This document shows, in pieces, positions 39,979-47,802 of a DNA stretch of 64,000 bases. The translations under genes were made by a program, and so were the position numbers. The notes below the pieces were generated by a model. It was given only the letters and a program-made list of their open reading frames with translations. It was not told where the DNA came from and made no database searches. Position 1 is the first letter of the stretch, and each line of letters opens with the position of its first letter. The stretch comes from Pseudomonadota bacterium (GTDB lineage: Bacteria > Pseudomonadota > Gammaproteobacteria > Steroidobacterales > JBCBZW01): positions 116,328 to 180,327 of the forward strand of contig JBCBZW010000002.1 of the NCBI GenBank assembly GCA_039815145.1, in the 5' to 3' direction.

Positions 39979-40980
39979 TTGGATACAGCTAAGCTGAGTC
40001 AGATCATCGAGGCCGCCCTGATGGCGGCGGGTCGCCCCCTGTCGACGAAGGATTTCGTTGGGCTCTTCGGTGAGGCGGAGCAGCCGCAAGCGCAGGATCT
40101 AGATGATGCGCTGAAGCGTCTCGAGGAGCGCCATGGCGAGGACTCGCCGCTTGAACTCGTCAAGGTCTCGAGTGGACATCGGCTGCAGGTGCGCGCCGAG
40201 TACAGTCCTTGGGTGAGCCGGCTGTGGGAGGAACGCACGCCGCGCTACTCGCGCGCCTTCATGGAGACGCTCTCGATCATCGCCTATCGTCAGCCCGTCA
40301 CCCGTGGTGACATCGAGGACATCCGTGGCGTCGGCGTCAGCAGCACGATCATGCGTACCCTGTTGGATCGCCGGTGGGTGCGCGCGGTCGGTCATCGCGA
40401 CGTGCCCGGTCGTCCCGCGTTGTACGGCACCACGCGCGAGTTCCTGGACTACTTCGGCTTGTCGTCGCTGAGCGAACTGCCCGAGCTGGAAGAGCTGCGT
40501 GACCTCGATCAGATCAACGTCGAACTCGACTTCGGCGACGGTGCCGCGAACGCGGAACCGATGGCTGCCGACGGCGAAGCCGAAGCCGAAGCCACGGAGA
40601 CCGCCGAGTCAGGTGAGGCGAGTGCCGAGGACGCTCCAGCGCTCGCCACGGTGACGCCTATTCGGCCCGGTGCGCTCCACGAGGCCGCTGAGCTCGAAGG
40701 CGATGAGATCTCCGATGGCCAGAGCGACGATCCGGAGAGCGACGAGGATCCCACGCCGGAGCCGGCCGCCGAGCGCCACGCGGATGCGACTGACAGCGCT
40801 GAAGGTGACGACGCCCCCGAGGCCGATGCCCCGGAGGCCGATGCATACGAAGCCGAACCCGAGGCGGAAGTGTTGGCGGGTGGTGACGACGAGCCACGTG
40901 AGGAGCTCACCGAGGATCAGCCGTCTGCTGCTGCTGACGACGCCGACGACGACGATGAAGAGCGCAACTCTGCGCAATGA
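39979..40980 (+). CDS. scpB: Segregation and condensation protein B with acidic tail
   Basis: Dimeric winged-helix partner of ScpA in the SMC condensin. 333 residues from TTG 39979, preceded by GAAGGAA. The core is in the first 185 residues: IIEAALMAAGRPLS, FMETLSIIAYRQPVTRGDIE, TLLDRRWVRAVGHRDVPGRP and TTREFLDYFGLSSL. The remaining 145 residues are strongly acidic and Ala/Glu/Asp-rich, probably disordered, and longer than the tail of most ScpB proteins. The stop overlaps the rluB ATG. Confidence 0.95.
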   Translation: MDTAKLSQIIEAALMAAGRPLSTKDFVGLFGEAEQPQAQDLDDALKRLEERHGEDSPLELVKVSSGHRLQVRAEYSPWVSRLWEERTPRYSRAFMETLSIIAYRQPVTRGDIEDIRGVGVSSTIMRTLLDRRWVRAVGHRDVPGRPALYGTTREFLDYFGLSSLSELPELEELRDLDQINVELDFGDGAANAEPMAADGEAEAEATETAESGEASAEDAPALATVTPIRPGALHEAAELEGDEISDGQSDDPESDEDPTPEPAAERHADATDSAEGDDAPEADAPEADAYEAEPEAEVLAGGDDEPREELTEDQPSAAADDADDDDEERNSAQ

Positions 40981-41846
40981 GGCGACCGCCCCGACCGCCC
41001 ACCCAGGAAGAGACGCCTGAGCGCCTGCAAAAGCTGCTTGCCGATGCGGGGATCGCCTCGCGGCGAGAGGTGGAGCGCTGGATCACTGAGGGCCGTCTGA
41101 AGGTCAATGGGCGCCAGGCGGAGCTCGGCCAGAAGGCGACCCGTCAGGACCGTCTCTCCCTCGACGGCAAGCCCCTGCGCCTGGCTCGCCGAGCGCCGCA
41201 GCGCCGCGTGATCGCCTACCACAAGCCCGCTGGTGAGGTGAGTACGCGAAGCGATCCCGAGGGACGCCCGACCGTGTACCAACGCCTGCCCCGCGCCGAA
41301 CGAGGTCGTTGGGTGAGCGTGGGTCGCCTGGACGCCAATACGAGTGGCCTGCTCCTGTTCACCACCGACGGTGCCTTGGCTTCCAAGTTGATGCATCCCG
41401 CGCAAGAGGTGGAGCGCGAGTACGCCGTGCGCGTGCTCGGCGAGACGAGCGATGAGCAGCTGCGTTTGCTGACCCAGGGCGTGGAGCTCGAAGACGGGCC
41501 GGCGCGCTTCGATAAAGTGGTGCCGGCGGGCGCGAGCGGGGCGAACCACTGGTACCACGTGGTACTGCGCGAGGGGCGCAACCGCGAAGTCAGGCGAATG
41601 TTCGAGTCGATCGGTTGCGTCGTCAGCCGCTTGACGCGGGTTCGCTACGGCCCCGTCTTGCTCAATCGTCGACTGCCGCGGGGCCGTTGGGAGGAAGTGC
41701 AGGGTGAGGCGCTGGCGGCGCTCTACGAGAGTGCCGGGCTGGCGAAGCCGGGCGGCGGGCATGCCGGCGAGGGTGCCCAGGGCCGCTTCAAGCGTCGAGG
41801 GCCGCCCCGTGCAAGGAGCGGTCAGCGCCCCCGAGGAGGTAGATGA
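40977..41846 (+). CDS. rluB: 23S rRNA pseudouridine(2605) synthase RluB
   Basis: RsuA/RluB-family enzyme acting on helix 89 of 23S rRNA. 289 residues: N-terminal S4 domain (ERLQKLLADAGIASRREVE), the catalytic motif VGRLDANTSGLLLFTTDG with the nucleophilic aspartate, and NREVRRMFESIGCVV. A basic Arg/Gly-rich tail ends the protein. The gene starts within the scpB stop (ATGA), and its last 59 bases overlap the 3' end of the convergent yciK gene. Confidence 0.93.
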   Translation: MRRPPRPPTQEETPERLQKLLADAGIASRREVERWITEGRLKVNGRQAELGQKATRQDRLSLDGKPLRLARRAPQRRVIAYHKPAGEVSTRSDPEGRPTVYQRLPRAERGRWVSVGRLDANTSGLLLFTTDGALASKLMHPAQEVEREYAVRVLGETSDEQLRLLTQGVELEDGPARFDKVVPAGASGANHWYHVVLREGRNREVRRMFESIGCVVSRLTRVRYGPVLLNRRLPRGRWEEVQGEALAALYESAGLAKPGGGHAGEGAQGRFKRRGPPRARSGQRPRGGR

Positions 41847-42567
41847 ACGCGGGCGCCACGTCCTGCGTCGTCGGCAGTGTGGTGGGGTCTTCCGCGGGAT
41901 AGGCGGCGCGTCGCATGGCGGTGCGCGTGCGCCCCGGGTTCAAGCTGCAGACCCGCACGGGAGAGTTCTCCGCCATTTCATCGGCGAGCGTTTGCATCAA
42001 TCCCTCGACGGCAAACTTGGACGCGGCGTAGGCGCCCCAGTAGGCCCGTCCCTGTCGCCCCACGCTGCTGCTGACGAAGATGACGCTGGCATCCTTCGAC
42101 TGCCGAAGTAGGGGCAGGCAGGTCTGGGTGAGCATGAACTGACCGTTCACGTTCACGTGCATGACCTCCATCCATTTCGCCGGGCTGTACTGCTCGATGG
42201 GGGTCTTCGCGCCGAGGATCGAGGCGTTGTTCACGAGTCCGTCCAGGCGAGCACCCGCGCTCGCCAGCTGCTGGCCGAGGTTCAGGTAGTCGTCCAAGCC
42301 TGCCTTCAGCAAGTCGAAATGACAGACCGTGGGGGTGGCCGCGTCGGCGTTCTCGAGGATGGCGTTGGCCGTGTCTTCGAGCTTCTTCTGTGTGCGTCCT
42401 AGCAGGATGACCGCAGCGCCCGCACGGGCTGCGGCGAGTGCGACGGCGCGCCCGATGCCGTCACCGGCTCCACTGATGAGAATCCGTCGGTCACGGAGAT
42501 AGCCGGCAGGGATGGAGAAGTCGCGCAGGGGCGATGGTATGGCGAGTGTGTGGTCTGAGTCGTTCAT
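41788..42567 (-). CDS. yciK: YciK-type short-chain dehydrogenase
   Basis: NAD(P)-dependent oxidoreductase of unknown substrate. 259 residues with the cofactor motif SGAGDGIGRAVAL, NNAS, the catalytic serine in FVSSSVGRQGRA and YAASK. The blocks SSSVGRQGRA-WGAYAASKFA and LNPGRTRTAMR match E. coli YciK. Start ATG 42567 overlaps the stop of the squalene/phytoene-synthase-like gene (ATGA). Last gene of a six-gene minus-strand operon; the 3' end runs 59 bases into rluB. Confidence 0.92.
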   Translation of the reverse strand: MNDSDHTLAIPSPLRDFSIPAGYLRDRRILISGAGDGIGRAVALAAARAGAAVILLGRTQKKLEDTANAILENADAATPTVCHFDLLKAGLDDYLNLGQQLASAGARLDGLVNNASILGAKTPIEQYSPAKWMEVMHVNVNGQFMLTQTCLPLLRQSKDASVIFVSSSVGRQGRAYWGAYAASKFAVEGLMQTLADEMAENSPVRVCSLNPGRTRTAMRRAAYPAEDPTTLPTTQDVAPAFIYLLGGADRSLHGAALDA

Positions 42568-43439
42568 GGGCGGGAGTCTACCGTAGGGGCGCCGTGCAAG
42601 CCCGTCGGCAGCTGTCCTCGTGCCGCCCGTTGTGCGCTTCGCCAGGCACACCACAGCTCACCTAGCGAACGAGCGAGGTGTGGTGACGATGCGCCGTCCT
42701 TCCCGCTGCTCGAGCGTCGGTGGACGAGGCTCGCCAGCACAAGCAGTGGACGTTGGCTGGGACGTGCGTCGGCGGGAATCGCGGTAGCTGCCGTGTGTAG
42801 CGACGCCACGGCATGGCCGCGCCAGGTCGCTACGCGGGCCTGTGAGTCGGAGGGCACGGTATCGTCGGGCGACAGGGGCGGTAGCCCCTCGTCGGCGGTG
42901 GCCGCGATGGCCTCGTCGATCGCGCAGGCCACCCCGAGGGCGTTCGCCCACGGCTCGATCCACGTCGCCTCCCGCTCGCTCGGCGAGGCGAACAAGCGCG
43001 ACATCAGGCGGCATATCGCACCCCAATCGTGGGTCATGCGGTGGAGCAGGGCGGACCAATTGGCGGGCACGGGTTCAGACAGCGTCGCCTGGGCGGCGCC
43101 CACCATCTCGGCGATCAGCACGCCGAGACCGCGAGGATCCGACAGGGCGGAGGTGTCGATGGCGCCGGCCAGGTAGGAGGTGAGGGGATGGCGAGGTGCC
43201 CCCGCGACCACGCGCCCCGCTTCCTCGCCCCACCAGGAGAGGCGGGTCGAGGCCACTTCTGGGGCCAGGTCCGGCACCAGCGATCGACCGATTTCGCCGC
43301 GCAGGGCGAACGCTACACCGAGGCGCACACGATGCTCATCAGGCGCGAACAAGGTGGGCAGGTATGCCGGCGACCCCGGGGCCGTGGCGCGGTCCACGAA
43401 GTCCGCCACCTCCGTAGGGGCGTTGATCGTCTCACTCAC
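42564..43439 (-). CDS. Squalene/phytoene synthase-like protein
   Basis: 291 residues from GTG 43439. The segment STRLSWWGEEAGRVVAGAPRHP, in the middle of an all-helical protein, is the hallmark of the squalene/phytoene synthase-like group that includes NDUFAF6, a complex I assembly factor in mitochondria. The first aspartate-rich motif needed for prenyl diphosphate binding is not visible: the position reads VAFALRGEIGRS. The second is represented only by an incomplete AIDEAIAATADE. Prenyl synthase activity is therefore doubtful. Both ends overlap neighbouring genes (rmuC and yciK). Function unknown. Confidence 0.7.
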   Translation of the reverse strand: MSETINAPTEVADFVDRATAPGSPAYLPTLFAPDEHRVRLGVAFALRGEIGRSLVPDLAPEVASTRLSWWGEEAGRVVAGAPRHPLTSYLAGAIDTSALSDPRGLGVLIAEMVGAAQATLSEPVPANWSALLHRMTHDWGAICRLMSRLFASPSEREATWIEPWANALGVACAIDEAIAATADEGLPPLSPDDTVPSDSQARVATWRGHAVASLHTAATAIPADARPSQRPLLVLASLVHRRSSSGKDGASSPHLARSLGELWCAWRSAQRAARGQLPTGLHGAPTVDSRP

Positions 43440-44806
43440 CCGTTGTCATCGTCGTCGGTGGCGCGGCTCGCGGGCGGTTTCGTGTTCGCGTCATGCTTCA
43501 GCCAATCCGCTTGGGGAGTCGGCGCCGGCGGTGGCGGCGCTTCGGCCTCGGGTGGCGTCGCGTCCACCGCGCGCGGAAGCTGCTCGATGGGCTCCAGGGA
43601 CTCGAGGGCTTCACCCTCTACGCCGAGCTCGGCGAAGCGGCGAGCGCTCGGCAGTACGGAGCGCTCGAGAGACCCAACGGCCTTGTTGAAACCCTTAACA
43701 CTGCTCTCCAGCTGCCGCCCGAGGGTCGACATATGGCTGGTGAAGGTGCCTAGACGCTTGTACAAAGTCTCGGCGAGTTCCCGAATGCGGTTTGCGTTAC
43801 GCGCGAGGGACAGTTGGCGCCACCCGTAGGCGACCGACTTGAGCAGGGCGATCAGGCTGCTCGGTGTGGCCAGGATCACCTTGCGGCGAATCGCATCGTC
43901 GAGCAGGTCCGGGTCTTCTGCCAGGGCCGCGCTCAAGAACTGATCGCCAGGGACGAACAGGATGACGAACTCGGGCGTCGAGTCGAGGGCGCTCCAGTAC
44001 TTACGGTCTGCCAAGGTGCGCACGTGGGTGCGCAGGTTGCGGGCATGGCGCGCCAGGGCCTGTGCACGCGACTCATCGTCGGTCGCCTCCGTCGCCTCGA
44101 GGTAGGCATCCAGGGGCGTCTTCGCGTCCACCACCAGGTCGCGCGCCTCTGGCAGATGTACGATCATGTCCGGTCGCAAGGCGCCGTCCTCGCTCACCAC
44201 GTGGGGTTGTTCGACGAAGTCGGTGTGTTCCTGCATGCCGGCGAGCTCCACCAGTCGGCGCAAGGTCAGCTCGCCCCACTGGCCCCGCACCTCGGGACGG
44301 CGTAGGGCTGTGACGAGCTGCCGAGTCTCTGCGCGCAAGGCGGCATGCGCCTCGGCCATGGCCTTCAGTTCCTGGCGAATACTTCCGTAAGCTTGCTGGC
44401 GCTCCGTCTCGATCTTGGCGACTTGCTCTTCGGTCCGGGTCAGGGCTTGGGCGATGGGGCCGACCAACTTGTGCAGGGTCACCCGCAGCTCCGCGCCGGC
44501 CCGGGTCTGCTGCTGTCCCACGCTCTCCTGGGCCAGCTTCAGGAAGGTATCGCTGCGCGATTGCAGGGACTTGTCCGCAAGTTCCCCCAGCAGGTGGGCG
44601 AGGCGTTCGTCGGCCTGGGCGATCAGCGTGTCGCGCTCGGCGATCAACGACTCTTCGCTGCGCAGGCGCTCCTCCAGCACCGCGAGCTCGCGCTGCAGCT
44701 CGGCGATGCGCCTACCTCGAAGCCAGGCGACGAGGGCGGCGCCGATCAGGAGCCCGATGCCGGCGCCGGCGAGGGCGAAGTAGAGTTGCTCCGCGCTAAC
44801 CTGCAT
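43436..44806 (-). CDS. rmuC: DNA recombination protein RmuC
   Basis: RmuC family, thought to be a nuclease-fold protein limiting inversions at short inverted repeats. 456 residues from ATG 44806: an N-terminal membrane anchor (LYFALAGAGIGLLIGAALVA), a coiled coil (about 30-150), and the RmuC domain with QWGELTLRRLVELAGM, DMIVHLPEARDLVVDAKTPL and FVILFVPGDQFLSAAL. A Pro/Ala-rich acidic tail follows. Overlaps the HAD phosphatase gene by 11 bases and the downstream gene by four. Confidence 0.93.
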   Translation of the reverse strand: MQVSAEQLYFALAGAGIGLLIGAALVAWLRGRRIAELQRELAVLEERLRSEESLIAERDTLIAQADERLAHLLGELADKSLQSRSDTFLKLAQESVGQQQTRAGAELRVTLHKLVGPIAQALTRTEEQVAKIETERQQAYGSIRQELKAMAEAHAALRAETRQLVTALRRPEVRGQWGELTLRRLVELAGMQEHTDFVEQPHVVSEDGALRPDMIVHLPEARDLVVDAKTPLDAYLEATEATDDESRAQALARHARNLRTHVRTLADRKYWSALDSTPEFVILFVPGDQFLSAALAEDPDLLDDAIRRKVILATPSSLIALLKSVAYGWRQLSLARNANRIRELAETLYKRLGTFTSHMSTLGRQLESSVKGFNKAVGSLERSVLPSARRFAELGVEGEALESLEPIEQLPRAVDATPPEAEAPPPPAPTPQADWLKHDANTKPPASRATDDDDNG

Positions 44807-45476
44807 CGAACCAGCCGTGCTCATCGAGCCAGGTGGTGAAGTGCGCGGGCGTGGCGCAGATGGCGTCGGCGCCCCACTGCTCGATGATCTCTCCCGGGGC
44901 GATGTATCCCCAGGCGGCGGCCACGACGGGCATCTCGGCCCCCTTGGCGGCTTGAATATCGCGCTGGTCGTCGCCCGAGTAGATGCACTCGCGGGCGGCA
45001 ACACCCAGTAACTCGGCCGCGTGGCGTAGGGGCGCGGGATCGGGCTTGCGTTGGGCGAGTGTGTCGCCACAGACCACACAGGGCGCCCGCTCGAGCAGAT
45101 TCAGCTGCTCTAGCAAGGGAGTCGTTAGCCAAGTGGGTTTGTTGGTCACGATGCCCCAGGTGAGGGTGGGGTGAGCTTCGATGCGTTCGAGCAGCGCCTC
45201 GCAACCCGGGAAGAGGGCGGACCCTTCGCAGATGCGCTGCGCGTAGAGGTCCAAGAAGCGTTGGCGCAGCTCGCCGCGCGCCTCATCCCCATCCAAGTCG
45301 GGAAAGCCTGCTGTGATCAGGCCGCCGGCGCCACGGGAGACGTGCGCGCGAGCGAAATCGTAGTCGCAGCGGGTTCGACCTTGCTCAGCGAGGAGACGTT
45401 GCAGGGCATTGACCATGTCCGGCGCGCTGTCCAACAGCGTGCCGTCGAGGTCGAAGAGGATGGCCCTGGAGATCAC
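44796..45476 (-). CDS. gph: HAD phosphatase, Gph/MupP type
   Basis: HAD-superfamily phosphatase of 226 residues: motif I ILFDLDGTLLDSAPD, motif II VTNKP, lysine in KPDPAPL, motif III YSGDDQRDIQAA, then AWGYIAP and WGAD. The usual label is phosphoglycolate phosphatase. In Pseudomonas the homologue between ubiG and yciK in the same kind of operon is MupP, a MurNAc-6-phosphate phosphatase for cell-wall recycling; synteny favours that role, sequence alone does not settle it. Starts at GTG 45476 inside the ubiG stop. Confidence 0.88.
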   Translation of the reverse strand: MISRAILFDLDGTLLDSAPDMVNALQRLLAEQGRTRCDYDFARAHVSRGAGGLITAGFPDLDGDEARGELRQRFLDLYAQRICEGSALFPGCEALLERIEAHPTLTWGIVTNKPTWLTTPLLEQLNLLERAPCVVCGDTLAQRKPDPAPLRHAAELLGVAARECIYSGDDQRDIQAAKGAEMPVVAAAWGYIAPGEIIEQWGADAICATPAHFTTWLDEHGWFDAG

Positions 45477-46204
45477 GCGGGGGGCTCTGAGCTCTCGGGA
45501 GCCAGGTAGGCGGCGAGGTAGTTGACGCTGACATCGTTGCCCAGGCTGGCGCGGCGACTCAGCGGGTCGTAGTGCATGCCTCGCAGTTCCTCCAGCGAGA
45601 GGCCTCCGTCGCGGGCGGCGGCGTCGAGTTCGGATGGTCGCAGGAAGCGGGCGTAGTCGTGCGTGCCCCGAGGGAGTAGACCGAGCACGTACTCCGCCCC
45701 CAGCACCGCGAGGGCGTACGCCTTCGGGGTGCGGTTGATGGTGGAGAGGAACACGTAGCCCCCCGGGCGCACAAGGCGGGCGCAGGCGGCGATCACCGCG
45801 GCGGGCTCTGGCACATGCTCGAGCATCTCCAGGCATGTGACGAAGTCGTAAGCGTGGGCATGCTGCTCGGCTAGGGCTTCAGCGGTGGTGAGGGCGTAGC
45901 GCAGCGTGAGGTTCGGGGTGAGTTCGCCGTGCGTCTGCGCTGCGCGAATCGCCGCTTCGCTCATGTCGATGCCGAGCATGTCGGCGCCCGCGCGGGCCAA
46001 CGCTTCCGTCAGGATACCGCCGCCGCAGCCGATGTCCACGCCGCGCATCCCCGTGATGGGGATGTGGGAGCGGATGAAGTCGATGCGCGTGGGATTGATG
46101 TCGTGAAGGGTGCGGAAGCCGCCGTCAGCGCGCCACCAGTCCTCACCAAAGGCATCGAAGTGGCCGATCTCGGCCGTGTCCACGTTCGCGCGTGCTTGGG
46201 TCAT
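45473..46204 (-). CDS. ubiG: 3-demethylubiquinol / 2-polyprenylphenol O-methyltransferase UbiG
   Basis: SAM-dependent methyltransferase that performs both O-methylations of ubiquinone synthesis. 243 residues: FDAFGEDWWRADGGFRTLHD, motif I VDIGCGGGILTEALA, LEMLEHVPEP and the FLSTINRTPKAYALAVLGAEY region (in two parts), all standard UbiG. Ubiquinone is the likely acceptor for the complex I encoded at the start of the window. ATG 46204 overlaps the mtaD stop. Confidence 0.95.
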   Translation of the reverse strand: MTQARANVDTAEIGHFDAFGEDWWRADGGFRTLHDINPTRIDFIRSHIPITGMRGVDIGCGGGILTEALARAGADMLGIDMSEAAIRAAQTHGELTPNLTLRYALTTAEALAEQHAHAYDFVTCLEMLEHVPEPAAVIAACARLVRPGGYVFLSTINRTPKAYALAVLGAEYVLGLLPRGTHDYARFLRPSELDAAARDGGLSLEELRGMHYDPLSRRASLGNDVSVNYLAAYLAPESSEPPA

Positions 46205-47547
46205 CGGGGCGCGTCCGAGGCCTGCTCGTCCTGTCGCAGGCGCTGGGCCCAGTCCTCGGCACTCGCGAGCACCGTGTCGAGGTCGAGGCGCGTGAGCTTG
46301 CCTCCTTCCAGCAATCGACGCCCGGCGACCCACACGTGGTCCACTTGGGCGGCCGCGGTGGCGTACGCCAACTGGGAGAGCGGGTTATACACCGGCTGGG
46401 TGCACGCGTGGCGCCAGTCGATGCTGATGATGTCGGCCCACTTGCCGGGTGTCAGGCTGCCGGTTTGGTCGCCGAGGCCGAGTGCACGGGCACCGTTGAT
46501 GGTGGCCATCTCGAGGACCTTCTGCGCCGGGATCACCGACGGGTCCCCCGCGACGTGCTTGGCGAAGAGGGCGGCCGTGCGCAGTTCGGCGAACATATCG
46601 AGGTCGTTGTTGCTGGCGGCGCCGTCGGTACCGATGGCCACGTTGATGCCGTTCTCCACCAGTGTCGCGACGGGGCAGGCACCGCTCGCGAGCTTCATAT
46701 TGGACTCGGGGCAATGGACCACGTGGCAGCCGCGTTCGGCGAGGGCGTCGATCTCGCTCGGGAGCAGCTGGGTCATGTGCACGCCCATGAGCAGGGGCGA
46801 GATCATGTCGAGTTCCGCTAGCTTCTCGATGGGGCGACAGCCGTAGCGTGCGCTGAACTGGTCGATCTCGTCGGCCGTCTCGTGCAGGTGAGTTTGGATC
46901 GGTACATCCAGTTGATCGGAGAGGCGGCGGATTCGGGCCATCGAGTCTGGGCACACCGTGTAGGGCGCGTGGGGGGCGAACATGGTGCTGACCAGCGCAT
47001 CTCCCTTGTACTCATCGCGCATGGCCAAGCCCTTCGCGAGGTACTCGTCGAGGTCGTTGGCCCAGGGGGTGGGAAAGTCCAGGGCCACCATGCCGATGCA
47101 AGCTCGGATGCCGGTCTCCGCCGCGACTTGCGCCGTGGCATCCGGGAAGAAGTACATGTCGGCAAAGCAGGTGGTGCCCGAACGGAGCATCTCGGCCACG
47201 GCCAACTGCGAGCCGGCGCGGATGTACCCAGGGCCAACCCAGCGTTGCTCGGTGGGCCAGATGTGGTCCTCAAGCCAGCGCATGAGCGGCAGATCGTCAG
47301 CCATTCCCCGCAACAGGGCCATCGCCGCGTGCGTGTGGGCGTTCACCAGGCCCGGCATTAGCACCTGCCCCTCCAGCGTGAACTCTTCCTTTGCTTGAAA
47401 GTGCTGGCGAGCGTGCTCCGCCGGACAGACCGCCGCGATGCGCCCACCGCGCACGGCCACGGCCCCGTCGGCCAGGGCGCCGGGGTGCACGGTGTCGTCG
47501 ACGGGCACCACCCAGTCGGCAAAAAGCAGCGTGTCTACGGGTTCCAT
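46201..47547 (-). CDS. mtaD: 5-methylthioadenosine/S-adenosylhomocysteine deaminase (TRZ/ATZ hydrolase)
   Basis: Amidohydrolase-family deaminase, 448 residues from ATG 47547. Metal ligands and active-site segments seen are [14 protein letters not shown], the HLHE motif, GVHMTQL with downstream [12 protein letters not shown], and [13 protein letters not shown]. Deaminating SAH or MTA would remove the by-product of SAM-dependent enzymes such as UbiG, encoded next in the operon; the exact substrate is an inference from family. First gene of the six-gene minus-strand operon; 255 bases without a gene separate it from gyrA. Confidence 0.88.
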   Translation of the reverse strand: MEPVDTLLFADWVVPVDDTVHPGALADGAVAVRGGRIAAVCPAEHARQHFQAKEEFTLEGQVLMPGLVNAHTHAAMALLRGMADDLPLMRWLEDHIWPTEQRWVGPGYIRAGSQLAVAEMLRSGTTCFADMYFFPDATAQVAAETGIRACIGMVALDFPTPWANDLDEYLAKGLAMRDEYKGDALVSTMFAPHAPYTVCPDSMARIRRLSDQLDVPIQTHLHETADEIDQFSARYGCRPIEKLAELDMISPLLMGVHMTQLLPSEIDALAERGCHVVHCPESNMKLASGACPVATLVENGINVAIGTDGAASNNDLDMFAELRTAALFAKHVAGDPSVIPAQKVLEMATINGARALGLGDQTGSLTPGKWADIISIDWRHACTQPVYNPLSQLAYATAAAQVDHVWVAGRRLLEGGKLTRLDLDTVLASAEDWAQRLRQDEQASDAPR

Positions 47548-47802
47548 CGGGGCTCCGGCAGCGGGCGAGCGGGCAACGATGCCGGACCCGTTGGGGCACG
47601 GCAAGCGCCGGGCGGCGGACCCACCGGCGATAGCCCCCTCGGATCGCCGACGAGAAGCGTTTTAGACGCCCCGCCAGGCACCGTTGAGGGGCTCATCTGT
47701 GCTATCCTAGCGGTTTGCTTACTCCTTGTTCCAACAACGCTTTCCGCTCCCGGATGCGGCAATGATCGCCACGCCCGGCAAGGACTGCCAGCGAGCTGCT
47801 TG

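Noticed and set aside
47395..47802. 136-codon in-frame extension upstream of gyrA
   Set aside because: It runs into the divergent mtaD gene and has no gyrase similarity; the ATG at 47803 gives E. coli-like numbering of Ser83 and Tyr122.
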